Shown: piece by piece, positions 51,407 through 62,380 of the stretch
Layout of the letters: each line of letters starts with the position of its first letter
How positions within the stretch are numbered: the first letter of the stretch is position 1
NCBI RefSeq assembly: GCF_000002875.2
Contig: NC_009415.2
Span: 1,064,001-1,128,000, forward strand
Length of the DNA: 64,000 nucleotides
Source of the DNA: Leishmania infantum JPCM5
Lineage: Eukaryota > Euglenozoa > Kinetoplastea > Trypanosomatida > Trypanosomatidae
Direction: 5' to 3'
Made by a program: the position numbers and the translations under genes
The notes under the pieces: generated by a model
The model's input: only the letters and a program-made list of their open reading frames with translations
Database searches by the model: none
Told to the model about the DNA's origin: nothing

Positions 51407-54346
51407 GACGACTAACAAGATAGATGCAGAAAGCGTGAGTTTTTGCGGGTCACTGGAGGAGAAAGAGAGGATAGAGCAAGACAGCCTGGAGAGCGAGAGC
51501 AGCGAGACAATGACAAGTGCTGAAGGCGCGTGTGTACGTGCACGTGATGATTATGCATGTGTTGAAGACAGCATAAAAGAACAAGAAAAAAAAACAAGGT
51601 GGGAGGGTTCTCGAAAAGCGGAGGCGGAGAGAAGGGGATGGCGACTGGGTTACACGAGGAGACATGCACAGAAGAGCGCGGTCATGGAGCACGGTGCGTG
51701 CGCAGACCAGTTTCAGCCGACGCCGTTGCGTGGCGCACCGACGGACACACACTGCAGACACCAAGAGCGGTGCATCATCCCCTCACAACACCTGGGCGCA
51801 TTGATCGTTGTCGTGCTGGGAAGTGCTGTCCTTTGGTTGCACAGCAGTTTTCCACCCGCTTATGCATGCAAGCCGCTGGAGAAGGACACGCTCTGCCGCA
51901 GAGGTAAAAAGCGAGCGAGCAGCGAGCAGAGACACGGAGAGAAAGAGACCGGACTGAAGTGAAAGACAGGCAGACAGCATGGCGAGATGAACGGCCGATT
52001 GGAAAGCGTGGGACAGAGACGGACACGCCCAGTGAACAGGAGCGAGAGAGCCCAAGAAAACAAAACAAAAAAGTGCAAGAAAGAGACACTCACGCACGTT
52101 AGCCCTGCACGCATGCAGGTTGGCGTGTATGTGACTGTGCCACCCCTCCCCCGAAAGCGTGTACATATTTCTTGCCCTCCCGAGCACGACATCAAATAGA
52201 TAGGGGTAGAGAATTGTGTGGGGAGGCGGGAGGTAAGAGGGAGAGGAAGGTCATTCGAGTTGAGGGGTTACATTCCCCGTTTCTGGACGTTTATAGGCGA
52301 TGCCACCGAACGCGTTCGACGTGGCAAGGTAGAAGCTGGGTTCTGTGCTCTGTCCTTGCCGAGCCGCTGTTTATCATTTCGATGACTTCGAGGAAGGTGC
52401 AGGGCGCACCAGTCCCTCATCTATCATGTCTTACTCGGCGGCCAGCGTGATTGGTGCTGATCGATGCGGGTGCGACCCGATCTCACGGACACGATAGCAA
52501 AACCAATTCACATCCTCCCCTCGCACAAGGAGAATGAAAGGGATCTACCACGCCCCACATGCACATATGCACCCGTACGCCGCGGCAGGAGGCCGCCGAA
52601 AGTAAATAGGATGAGAGTCCTGCAAGAGGGCAAACTAATATACATGTCTGCAACGAGTAGAAGAGAGGCAACAGAGGAGAGAGCCAACCGCACAAAATCG
52701 ACAGTCGTGAGTGAGCTGTGCACCACAGACACACACACACACAGGGAAAGAAGAGAAGACCTGAAAAAAAAAGGGGCGCTTATACGTATATACATATATA
52801 TTTATGTGTGTGTGCGCGAGCATGGACCCACCCTCACGAGGTGAAACATAGCCGGCCCACTCTCTGGTGACCACCCCGACGAAACCAACAATGTCTTCGT
52901 CTTGTCTCTCCTTCCCCTTCCCCCGTCCGACGCGGAGGTGAAGTTCGTCTCACCTGCCAGCTGTCGAAGAGACGGAGGCGAGAGTTGACAGCCGCTACCC
53001 TTCACTGCTCGCAGGCACGCCTTTTTGCGGTGGTGTGCCGGTGCACGTGTGCGCATATTCGTTATCCCACCGCCCACACCTGAAATGGTGGTGGTGGTGG
53101 GGTCCAGGAATGCATCCCTGACGCCGGGCACAAGAGCCGAAAACGCCAGGAGAGGCAGACATATGCATACACTTACTTGCGGCAATGGGCTGAAGAGGTG
53201 GAAGCGGGTCGTGACAGAGCGGCGACGCAACAGCCACGCGCCTTCGGCGAGACCGGAGGTGCGCAGAGGAGGGTGTCTCACGCTGAATTGTAGAACTGGT
53301 GCTGGTCGCAGTGTAATGGATAAGACATGGCTGGTGCTCGGCGGATTCGGTGGATCGGGTCCCCTGTACCGGGTGCCTCCGTGGAGGACGCCTCTCAGGA
53401 GAGACTTGGCAGCCACACGGTAGGCGAGATGGATGGCAAGAAATACGACAGGAGGTGCCAAGCTAAGCGATGGAGAGGAACTGCAGGGTGTGGTTTCCAC
53501 ATCAAGCACATTGTCTGCGGAGGAAGAGGTAGCTGTCGGTTCGACTAGCGTACAGGATCGGGGCGGACATCACGCAGCGTTGCGCCGTTCACGCTTCGCC
53601 TCCTCGCCGCGAGGGAGAGGAGGAGGGGGGGCGCAAAAAACGGAAAGCGCTCCGAGAATAACACGCGACCCACAAACCGAAAACGGCGCTAACGATGAAG
53701 GAGATAGAACAGAGAAGGAAGGGGGGGGACGGAAAGGGCGAGGAGCACAGGAGAGATGGAGACGGCCCGTGAGTGGAAACGCTTGGCGAGGGCTGGCGTT
53801 TCAAGGGCGCCTGTGCACTCAGACGTCTCCGGCACCGCTTGCTCACACCAACGCCTTCTCTTCTTTGCAGATCTCTTTCTTATGATTTGTGTGTGTGTGT
53901 GTGTGCGTGTGCTGGTTTCCAGTGAGTTGCTATAATGTGGTACGTTGAACGCAAAGACGGGAGGCAAAGAAGAGAGACCTGGTGAAGAGCGAGCGCGTGC
54001 GTGTCCAAAAGCAGAGAGACTGATGAGTAAACTAACCACGCTGGTCGAGCACATGAGCATCTGCGCGCTCAAAAACCCGATCGGCGGCGCAGAAATGCGC
54101 TCTCACGCGCTTAAGGATGTTTTCAACCCCTTTCCCGCAAAGGCCGCGCCTGCCACAAGAGAAGGCCCAGCTTCCGTAGGCCTGAAAGCGACTGTGCGGC
54201 CTTAGAATGCATCCGTGGGGCATCGTGCACTTTCACTGGGTCGACATGTGATACGGATGACAGACGGTACACGCACGGCGCTCGGCGCACTCGAGCAACC
54301 AAAAAAAAAAAGGTAATTCCAGGAGTCCACGATAAACCGTGCTTGC
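51407..54346. other. Spacer between PEMT and ARF1
   Basis: Contains ARF1 splice signals at the left end and probably the PEMT 3' UTR at the right. A 235-residue minus frame at 52802..53509 has UTR-like composition and is not accepted. A GT run lies at about 53887..53902 and an A run at 54301..54311. Confidence 0.5.
51520..51598 (-). promoter_or_regulatory. Candidate trans-splice signal for ARF1
   Basis: A T-rich tract on the minus strand (51575..51598) is followed by a stretch free of AG until 51520..51521. Use of that AG gives a 5' UTR of about 113 bases. Confidence 0.45.
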
Positions 54347-55006
54347 TTACTGCTTCCTCACCGAGGCAGATACGCCAGCGGCTGCCCGTTCCTCCGCGCG
54401 CTTTCGGTAGATCATTTCAGTGAAGGGGTTCTCAAAGTATTTGGCCGATACATGATACACCAGCCCCACCAAGCCTGTCAGCAGTGTCCCGACGGCGTTG
54501 TTTTGGGCAATGGAGGCGGCCAGGAAGTTTAGCGTGGCGCCGAGGTACATGGGGTTGTCGAAGTGGCTAAAGGGAAAGGCCGTTACGCGCTCGTCCATCA
54601 AGATGCCAAAGTAGTCGCCGAGATACGTACCCGTGATGCCGAGTCGGAGGAACGACGATACGACAAGCGTCGTGCCTGTCGCCATCAGTGCAGCGCCGAC
54701 GCCCCTCATGACGCCGCGCACGACACCTGCGTTTTCAGGACCAAGGGCTTGCGTGCAGAGGATAGGGAGGAGCGGGCACGGGTTCTGCGCCATAGCGTTG
54801 CGAAACGCGTAGTCGCGCGCACCGCTGGCGGCAACGATGGCGGCCGCCAAGGCGTAGGCGCCCAACCTCTTGCCACCCGCCGCCTTCTCGATCGTGTGAC
54901 GGCGGTACTCATTACGGGCAACCATGTTCCACACTGTCGGCAACCCCGCAATCGCAACAGCCGCTGTGCCGATGGAGCGGTAGTGGATGCGACTCGCTGC
55001 CGGCAT
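54347..55006 (-). CDS. PEMT: Phosphatidylethanolamine N-methyltransferase (PEMT-type)
   Basis: This integral ER enzyme adds methyl groups from S-adenosylmethionine to phosphatidylethanolamine or its mono- and dimethyl forms, leading to phosphatidylcholine. The 219-residue product from the ATG at 55006 is near the usual size of about 200. Several hydrophobic segments are seen (about 12-30, 45-63, 95-125, 165-190). The family signature is strong: GITGTYLGDYFGILMDERVT, then AFPFSHFDNPMYLGATLNFL, and a C-terminal FENPFTEMIYRKRAEE. Human PEMT has a Glu-Glu pair before PFT; here it is Glu-Asn. The frame extends to 55084 from a TTG only. From memory, Leishmania has two such genes, and this position next to the 3'-nucleotidases fits one of them. 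Which methylation steps it performs cannot be read from the sequence. Confidence 0.93.
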   Translation of the reverse strand: MPAASRIHYRSIGTAAVAIAGLPTVWNMVARNEYRRHTIEKAAGGKRLGAYALAAAIVAASGARDYAFRNAMAQNPCPLLPILCTQALGPENAGVVRGVMRGVGAALMATGTTLVVSSFLRLGITGTYLGDYFGILMDERVTAFPFSHFDNPMYLGATLNFLAASIAQNNAVGTLLTGLVGLVYHVSAKYFENPFTEMIYRKRAEERAAAGVSASVRKQ

Positions 55007-56699
55007 CGTGGGCAGCTGCGTAATTCTTTGATTGAGGAGCGCGTTAAAAAGGGGATGTGGGGGGGGGCGGAAGGCAAAGGCCAAAGACGATGGCTTCTCG
55101 TCGATGCGCGTTTTGAGAAGCGGTCACGCGGCTGGTAATGGAGGTGTCGATGAGCTGACAAGGAACGGTGTGGAAAGAAAGGAAAAAGGAAGGGCGAAAA
55201 TGCTGGAGATGACGGTAAGGGAGAGGGGGCGTAACGATGGCAATCCGCAAGGGGAGGAGAACAAACGTCCACCAAGCGGGGCACCTTTCCTCATGAATAG
55301 AGAACGACTGCTTTTCCAGGAGGGCGACCCCCCACGAGACGTGCACTGAAAGCGCGACTTACAGATCGCGATCGAGCTCTGTTTCCATCCCTCTTGCTTG
55401 CCGGCAAGAAGTGCGCCATCTGTCTTGCAGTATGTCGATGGGAGATGCTCCCGCGCACACACACAAAGACACACGCAAACAATCCGCAGCACGATACCCC
55501 TAATAAGGCACACAAGCAGAGATGCAACTCAGCGTGGATGATCATGAACAACGCCAAGGTACGATAGAGGGACATGGCGAAGAGGAGAAGGGACAGAAAA
55601 GCGGAGGGATGGGGCGGAGGATGGTAGCACTCCTTTATTACGTCGAGCTTGTCTGCTTGCTGTCAGACTTCTGCTCTCAAACTGTCACACAGCGAGAGGT
55701 CGAGGCGAATCAGCTCACGCCACAGTTCGCATACAGTGAACACAAAACAACAGCACCGGGCAAAGCAAGGAAAATGAATCGGTGGATATCCATGCAGCTG
55801 TAAGAAAGAAGTATGCCTGTGCGCTATGATGCTGTCGAGGTGGCAGCATACAGTGCAACCATGCGCGAAGAGCATCAGGCTGACGGTGGCATCGACTTGG
55901 CCTGCAGGGCAGAGCCCGCCTTCTCGCCCCCGGTAAAATGAAGTAAGACAGGCAGGGATACAGATGGGGGCTGCCACGGCCCCTCATTATGTCGAGCACA
56001 AAAAAAAAAACAGAAAGGAACATCAGCCGTCACAGCCGACGTGAACACGATGCGATGCGAAACCCAGTGCATGCGTTCCCTGCTCTCATGCTGCGATCCT
56101 TCACCAGCCCCTCATGGCGGGGGTGGGTAGAAGTTTGAGGCAGGGGCCGTGCTCCGATGACCGGGGTCGGCGCGTGGCTGTAGTCCGTGTGCACGGCTGC
56201 CATCGCACCAGGCGATGGAGTGAGGGAGTGACGTGTGGCGGAGCCGGTGGATAGCGTTGAGGTTAGCTCATGCTCCACAGCAGCAGAGTGGGCACGCTGA
56301 CGAAAAAGAAAAACGCTCGTCACAAGCTTCAGCTGGTGCGCTGTGAGCCGAGCACAAGGAAGACTGCGCAACGATAGAAGGAGAACGAAGCGCCAAACAA
56401 TGAGGACGAGCAGAGGAGGCGCGCGTAGTGTTTCCGTCACGGTCTCTGCACAGCGCTCGTCTACTCGCACGACGTCAGGCCGAAGGAAAGAATGATTTGC
56501 CCGGAAGGGCCACGCCGACAATGGCAAGGGGGATGGGGTGGATGGGAGATACAGGTGCTTCCGAACAACACCGGCCGAGAAAGGTCTCGCGGCGGGCCTG
56601 TTACGGAAGCTCTAAAGTGAGCAGAGCCGGAAAGGCCGTCCCCACAATGGAAAGCAGAGCAGAGCTACGCATCCGGCGCTGTCGGAACGCACTACTCGT
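55007..56699. other. Spacer upstream of PEMT
   Basis: PEMT 5' region, then sequence without recognisable genes. A run of A lies at about 55999..56010. The right end abuts the decayed nuclease copy. Confidence 0.5.
55155..55194 (-). promoter_or_regulatory. Candidate trans-splice signal for PEMT
   Basis: A clean C/T tract on the minus strand (55172..55194) is followed by the first AG at 55155..55156. The predicted 5' UTR is about 148 bases. Confidence 0.45.
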
Positions 56700-57790
56700 A
56701 GCAGGTGGCGCTGCTTCGCGCTGACAGCGCACAGAAGCAAAAACGATGTCAGTGACAGTGATCATGCCGACGTCGAAGAACGCGATGGCGATACCAACCC
56801 TGGAGACCCTTCTGCTGCGTCTGTTCTGCTGAAAGTGAGTCCCACCAGTCGTGCCTTCCTCCACCAGCATCTTTGCCGGGACGTTCTTCATGCAGTGAAT
56901 AAGGGTGGCTGCGCTGATGGCCATGAGCGCCGTATTCAGCACCTTCGCCGGGCGGAATCACACAAGTAACAGCTGCCGCTTCGAGACGGCTTTGGCGCGG
57001 CGCTTACACGCCTCCGAAAGCGCTCTGCCGCCCGTCGCACTCGGACACCCGCACTTCGCGGCAAGGGCGCACGCGTCCCTTGCAATGTCTCTGAAGCTAA
57101 CACCGTTCTCCTCTGCCTCTGTCAGGGTCTTCCGTGTAGGTCGCCTGGAGATACGCAGCCTAGTCTTTAATGCCGTTGTCGCTCTCTGAACTCAGCAGAC
57201 GTGCCACGTTGAAGCCTGCTTGGTCTTGTGCCGTTCCGTTTCAGTAGGAGCGCAGCACGAGAGACGTCCTGCTCATGACGATGAAGACCACCCGATTGTT
57301 GGCGCCGTCGCCGCCGTCGGGGTACTCATTCGAATACAGGCCCACGCTGTGCACTGGGTCGTGAACGTCACCAACCAGGTGAATACGTCATGAAAGCAGC
57401 TACGCGGTGATCTGAGCGGTGGTTGAAGGGTTCGCCACAGAAGGGGAGGGGGCGGAGAGTTTCTGAATCAGCGATGCAACGTTCACCATCGGCACCGGGC
57501 TGAACTCGAGGGCGAAGCTTGAGCCGGGGATGTCGATGGGCTCCGATGTAGTGCCACGGTGCTGGCGCGCTGATGCCGGCCGCTTGAATGCTGTCGGGCC
57601 ACGGACCAAGGTGCATCCGTGTGGGATTCCTCGGGTAGGGCCCGGAAAAGGAGAGCACCAGGGCAATTGCGCTGCACATCTACACATGATCGGAGATCAT
57701 GCGGCTCTTGACCGACGACTCTGGCACAAGGACGGTAGTGGCAGCGACGGTAGACAGCGTCATCAACATGCGAAAGGGAAAGGGCATGCG
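56700..57790 (-). pseudogene. Decayed 3'-nucleotidase/nuclease copy
   Basis: Frameshifted remains of a class I nuclease gene, recognisable in pieces and in gene order. Near 57660..57590 the frame reads VLSFSGPYPRNPTRM, matching the intact gene's LSFSGPYPKSP segment, then HYIGAH for the zinc-binding HYITTPYY region. Near 57380..57290 HLVGDVHDPVHS stands for HFMGDIHQPLHN, followed by YSNEYPDG. Near 56940..56870 VLNTALMAISAATLIHCMKN matches MLNTTLKSVSMDTILQGLK. Near 56805..56750 VGIAIAFFDVGMITVTDIVF is the C-terminal membrane span. Stops and frame changes separate these pieces, and the N-terminal WWSKGH block is not recognisable. Divergence is much greater than between the two other copies, so this copy died early. 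Boundaries are approximate. Confidence 0.8.
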
Positions 57791-58310
57791 AGCACGCTCA
57801 GAGATGACTCTTTCCATGACTGCGCACGTGAGAGAGAATCTGTAGTGGGGGCTGTTGAGAGGCTGCGCGTCTAGTTTATCTAAAAGAGAGTTGAGTCTGC
57901 TCCGGTGAGTGTATCTGTAAGCAGAAGCCCAGGAGTGTATGGGCGGAGAAGAACATTGAGGACGATGACATCCTTGAAAGTGGAAACATGCCCTGCAAGT
58001 AGCTCGCTACATAGGAAGCCTTTGATCTCTCAGTCTCCTCCTCCGACGAAAACACTCAAGGGTCAGGTGATGTCGTGACAGAGCTGCGCATTCCAGTATC
58101 CGTTTTTCTCACCCTCTACTGTAGCCCCCGTTTCATCAGCAAGGACGATGCAGGTCTAGGGCAGTGGATTCACCACTCCCGTCTGCTCGTCGGTTCTCCG
58201 CCAGACCTGCAGCAGGACTAGGAGAAAAAATAAAGCGTTTGCGACATGGTCAACGAGAAAGAAGAAAACCTAAAGCGGCTCATGGGTAGGGGCCACAGAA
58301 GCAGTTCATT
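57791..58310. other. Spacer between decayed nuclease and family B copy 3
   Basis: About 520 bases with stops in all frames. No gene or repeat recognised. Confidence 0.5.
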
Positions 58311-58895
58311 GCCCAGCGTGTCCACTACGCCACAGAGCATGATGTGAACGCCACTATACCCATCTGACCTGTCACCAAGCCCCACAGCCCCCCATCTGCG
58401 TGGTGCGATGGCAGCGGTAGACGCGCGCTACAGCAGATGCGCCGGCTCGGGCATCTCAGCGAACGGTCCCTGCCTCGAGCTCAGCTCACCCGCCTCCTAA
58501 CAGCCGCTCCCACTGTGCCGGCCGCCACCCCCTGGTGCATCCCCCTCCTCGGGGTGACACGCCGGCTCCGCACACCAGCACGCAGCGCGAGGGCGGGGCG
58601 TGGGGTACACTCGAGTTCCCCTGACACTTCGCGCATCATATAAGTGAGAGAAACGCGTGCACGGTCGCCGGCCCCGCCGACGCCACGTCAGCCAGGACCT
58701 GAACGCCAACATCAGCAGCGATACATCGCCCTGGCCGCCCCAGCCCGTTGGTGCTTGACCTTGTCACCACCAGAGGTGGTTCAGCATTGGCAGGGTTAAG
58801 GGGTGGGGTGAGGGGCTGCTTGACTGCCTGGCACAGAGTTTGGGAGGGGCACTGGACCCTGCGATACCACGCACCGAGGTCTGACCTTCTGCCAT
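58311..58895 (-). mobile_element. Family B repeat, copy 3 (diverged SIDER-like element)
   Basis: Aligns over almost its full length with the two identical family B copies but with many substitutions and small indels. Conserved blocks include the segment around GTGCCGGCCGCCACCCC, the region ending CGATACCACGCAC, and CACCAGAGGTGGTTCAGC. It lacks the last roughly 40 bases at its right edge (the transcript 5' end). It lies between the dead nuclease copy and the copy with the premature stop. Confidence 0.65.
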
Positions 58896-59213
58896 GATGA
58901 TAAGACGACAAATATCAGTGAGCAGTGGTGGCTCGAAGGCGTTGCGGATGCACTCCACGAAGGGCCACTCGCCAAGGCTGCGCGTCTGTTTTCGAGTCTG
59001 CCACGCGGGGCGCAACAGGAGATGGCTTCGAAATCACTGGCTGACGTAGAGAATGTAGAGCTGAAGACGTGCGACGGATGGCGGCGAAACAGGACGTACA
59101 CCGCAGCGAGTCTCATGCGTAAAGTGGCGGAGAGCGTCGACCTGGAAGAAAAGCGGAAGAGCCTCTACAAGAGACAGCTTCGATCAGTGGCTCTGCCTCA
59201 AGTGCTTCGATGA
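58890..59213 (+). pseudogene. Plus-strand protein-like fragment, unknown
   Basis: A plus-strand frame about 107 codons long enters from the edge of family B copy 3 and ends at a TGA at 59211..59213. Its translation looks protein-like: ISEQWWLEGVADALHEGPLA, then an Arg/Leu/Ser stretch, then MASKSLADVENVELKTCDGW and a Lys/Arg-rich helical end (EEKRKSLYKRQLRSVALPQV). Codon choice is GC-rich, as in genuine genes here. It has no start of its own unless the internal ATG at 59022 is used, and every other gene runs on the minus strand. I interpret it as the C-terminal fragment of an unidentified gene carried in by rearrangement or retroposition. It could also be chance. Confidence 0.3.
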
Positions 59214-59457
59214 GCCGCAACGAAGAAAAAAATAACAGCAGATGAAAAAAATATAAGTAAGGGTGTCGCCCTTGCATCGGATGAGCGCGGCGTCGTTTAC
59301 GCTTGCGTCACATTCAGCCGGGGCACACCGCCTCCAAACAAACAAAAGAAAAGTGGCTGCGTGGTTGCTTTCAAGGACGCGGAACTCCTCTTTGCAGACA
59401 TGCCACTGCCGGAAATTGCAAGCCTTCCAAACACGGCGGTCACTGCGGCAGACTGGC

Positions 59458-60606
59458 TTATAAATCCAGTGCGATCGGCTCGCATCGCTGATAGTCGCTG
59501 CGCACCAGGCGCGGGCGATTCAGGAAGAGTACCACGACGGTAGAGATGAGCACTCCGGCGATGAAGAGAGCAATGGCAATGCCCACCGTGAGGCCGGTGC
59601 TGAGCCCCTTCTCCTGAAAGGTGTGCCCAATGGTGGTGTTGTCAAGCCGCGGCACCTCTGCCTGGATGTTGCCGAGCCCCTGCAGAATAGTGTCCATGCT
59701 CACTGACTTCAGCGTCGTGTTCAGCATCTTGGCCAGGCGGTAGCCGGCAAGCAGCACCTGACGCTCCGAGATCTTCTTGGCGTTCGTCTTGTACTCGTTG
59801 GAGAGCGTGGCGCCGTTGGAGGCTCCAGGAAACGCATACTTGATCGCCAGCTCATACCCCTCGTTCCGAATCGCCGTCGTGTTCTGAAGGTTCTTCTCCG
59901 CCGTCGTTAAGTTGCCTGCATATGTCGCTTCCAGATAGTCGACGAACGCCTTCAGGTCTTCGTAGGCGTCCTTGCTCAACGGCCGTGGGTAGCCCACACT
60001 GGCCGGCCCTTCCGCCATCGAATCCCAGTACGCGTGCAGCAGCATCTTGGTTCCATTAGAATCGATGGTCACCATCTGCGCATTGCCGCCGTAGTCGCCT
60101 AGAGGGTACTCATCGGAGAGTAAGTTTGCGTTGTGCAGAGGCTGGTGTATGTCGCCGAACAAGTGAACCATAAACGCCAAGCACTGCGTAATAATCTCAG
60201 TCGTCGCTGTCGTTTTCCTGATCGCAGACTCCAACATTGGAATGACGGAGGCAGCATTCACCGTCTGCGCCGGGCTGAGCTCGAGAGTAAAGTCCGCGTC
60301 CGGATAGTATGGTGCCGTTATGAAGTGCCAGTTGAAGTTCGTCTTTAGGCCGGACTCGAGCAGATCGTCGGCCCACGGCCCCAGCTGTACCATATCCGGC
60401 GACTTGGGGAAGGGACCAGCGAGGGAGAACACCTTGGCCGCGGCATTAGCCTTCTTCACCAGCTTCGGGTCCATGTGGCGCTGCGCAATGAGGGCGACGG
60501 CCATGTGACCCTTGCTCCATCATGCCGCAGACGGAAGCGCGACGGTGCAGAGGAGGACCAGGACCACCGCGGCGTAGAGCGCCGCTGTTCGGGCTGCGTC
60601 AGCCAT
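59458..60606 (-). CDS. 3'-nucleotidase/nuclease copy interrupted by in-frame TGA at codon 29
   Basis: Class I (P1/S1-type) surface nucleases of Leishmania hydrolyse 3'-nucleotides and nucleic acids, so that purines can be salvaged. This copy reads in one frame for 382 sense codons. ATG at 60606 begins a good signal peptide (MADAARTAALYAAVVLVLLC, then TVALPSAA); codon 29 is TGA at 60520..60522, and the frame resumes as WSKGHMAVALIAQRH. The remaining zinc-site residues are present: His34, then GPWADD, NWHF, HLFGDIHQPLH and LLHAYWD. Near the C-terminus a membrane span (VGIAIALFIAGVLISTVVVL) and a short cytosolic tail follow. Codon 29 is where the intact gene has the first Trp of WWSKGH. The next ATG (60504) would give a 348-residue protein without signal or Trp. 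Probably a very recent pseudogene, unless it is a sequence error. Confidence 0.85.
60520..60522 (-). other. Premature TGA replacing the mature N-terminal Trp codon
   Basis: The minus strand reads GCA TGA TGG AGC AAG; the intact neighbour has GCG TGG TGG AGC AAG. A single G-to-A change in the third codon position accounts for the stop. Confidence 0.9.
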
Positions 60607-62380
60607 GGCGTACATTGCTTTAGCTTAAGAGATTGGGGTGGGTGGGTGGGTAGGTGGAGGGAGAGGGGTTGGTGAGAGTGGAGAGTAGGTATCGTGTGTG
60701 TAGCGAAAAGAGTGCGCTCGTCCGTCTTGCCGCGCCGCAACACCTGCCCCTCCAAGATTACGTGTCTTTGAGTTGTGACGAGCGCGCAGGGTACAAAAAA
60801 CGGAGCTCATTTTTCATCAGAGGAGATTCATTGTCAGGGAGCGAGCAGCGCGCAAGACGCATTAACAAGAGTGATGACAGAAGGGGGGCATCGCTTGCAA
60901 AAAGAAAATGCTCCCTCCCTTAAGGCCATCCATCAGTTGTGCGCATTCGCCAGTGAGATGCGTCTCAGAGGTGCACCGACACGGAAGACTGATGTCGCCA
61001 TTTCCGCATGTTCATGAGTACGGCCAGAGACCATCTCCGCTACATGCGCGCGTGCCATGGCGGAAACGAGAAAGAGCGATGGCACATGACGCGTGTCCTC
61101 AGCGCCAGCACTCCGTGCTCATCTGCATTTCATTTTATGCGCGTACCGTGGCTGGCCGACGGCCACTGTGCAGCCGTATATACGGTGTGCATATGGTGGC
61201 CGTTGCCGGCCTCGCTTTCACAAGCGGCGTCTGCCCAGCTACCCCCCCGGGGGGGGGGGCGATGTGTTGCAGCGCCCTAATGAGTAAAGGAATAGGAAAA
61301 GAAAAAAGGAAACACAAGCCAGGCACGTCTACTCTCACATTACTTCACCCCTCATTGTGACCCTTGCGATAGCGGCGCATCTGCAAGAAGGACGCGGAGG
61401 GCGCGGGGAGGGGGGAGAAAGATGACTCACAGCCGAAACGAATCGAGAACCCTCCTTTCGCGAGGCTCGCATTCCGAAAAGGCAGTGGAATGAGGGCAGA
61501 GACACAGATTAAAGGTCAACCAATGATAAATGAATACAGAGGAGGAAGAATCACAGAGGGGAGAGGGGAAAGAGAGAAAAAACAACCGCGAACAAGCAAA
61601 GAAGACTAAGAGGCTCTACACGAGGGACACGAACTCCGCTGCTGCCGCTGTATGTTCCTTCGTCTGTTTTCGCTGTGTTTTGTCGCCCTCCCTTCCGTTC
61701 CCTCTCCTCGCAACTCTTCCTCCTCCTGCAATCAGCGGCAGATGCCGTCGAGAGACGTCAACATCTCTCTGGCCGCGCTGTTTGCTTCTGCTTACGTTCG
61801 GCTGTGCGTGCGTTCAACAAAGAAGAGCAACAGCAGAGGAGGGGGAGGCGGTTAGTTGTGCGTGTATGCCGGTGTGTATGTGCCGATGGAGACATGCATA
61901 CATTTTTATGTATGTATACGCATGCATGTCTGTGTACACTTCTTCCCTTCCTCCTCTTCACATCCCGTGCGTTCTCAGAGAGAGAGAGGGAGGGAGAGCG
62001 CGAGGAAGCGAAGAGTACACAAGCACATGAAAAAAAGGAAAAGGGAAAAGCACCCTCCTCTTCTCCCCGTCGTCACGTCGATAGTCAGCGGGGCTGTCTG
62101 CCACGAAGAGTGCGACACACACACACGCACACACAGGTGCGTGTAAGAGAGGGATGCAGATGGGCTGCTCGCGGCACCATTGCTGGACACTCTCCTCTGT
62201 GTTGACGTTTTTTTGCTTGGGGGAGGGGAGAGGACGGCGCTGGGCAGCGAAGAGGCGCCCAAAAGGGAGAGAGCGAAAGACACGCGATAGGATCGAGAGG
62301 AGGCACAGGGGGAAAAAGACGCTGCTTTCTTCTGCCGGAGGCACCGCGAGGCGTGCGCGAGGGCAGCCCAAAATGCAGTT
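60607..62380. other. Spacer between the two full-length nuclease copies
   Basis: Holds the probable 3' UTR of the intact nuclease. A C7G11 run lies at 61242..61259, an AC run near 62117..62134, and purine-rich plus-strand blocks at about 61530..61600 and 62020..62060. No gene seen. Confidence 0.55.
60618..60670 (-). promoter_or_regulatory. Candidate trans-splice signal for the interrupted nuclease copy
   Basis: A strong C/T tract on the minus strand (about 60632..60670) is followed by AG at 60624..60625 and 60618..60619. The 5' UTR would be only 11 to 17 bases. The processing signal looks intact despite the stop codon. Confidence 0.4.

Noticed and set aside
52802..53509. 235-residue minus-strand frame between ARF1 and PEMT
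   Set aside because: Low-complexity Pro/Ser/Leu composition, no motif, and it lies where the PEMT 3' UTR and ARF1 upstream region are expected.
60520..60522. Reading the TGA as selenocysteine or as reassigned Trp
   Set aside because: No Cys or selenocysteine is expected at this position in the family, no selenocysteine element was identified, and the other genes here end normally with no sign of a reassigned nuclear code.
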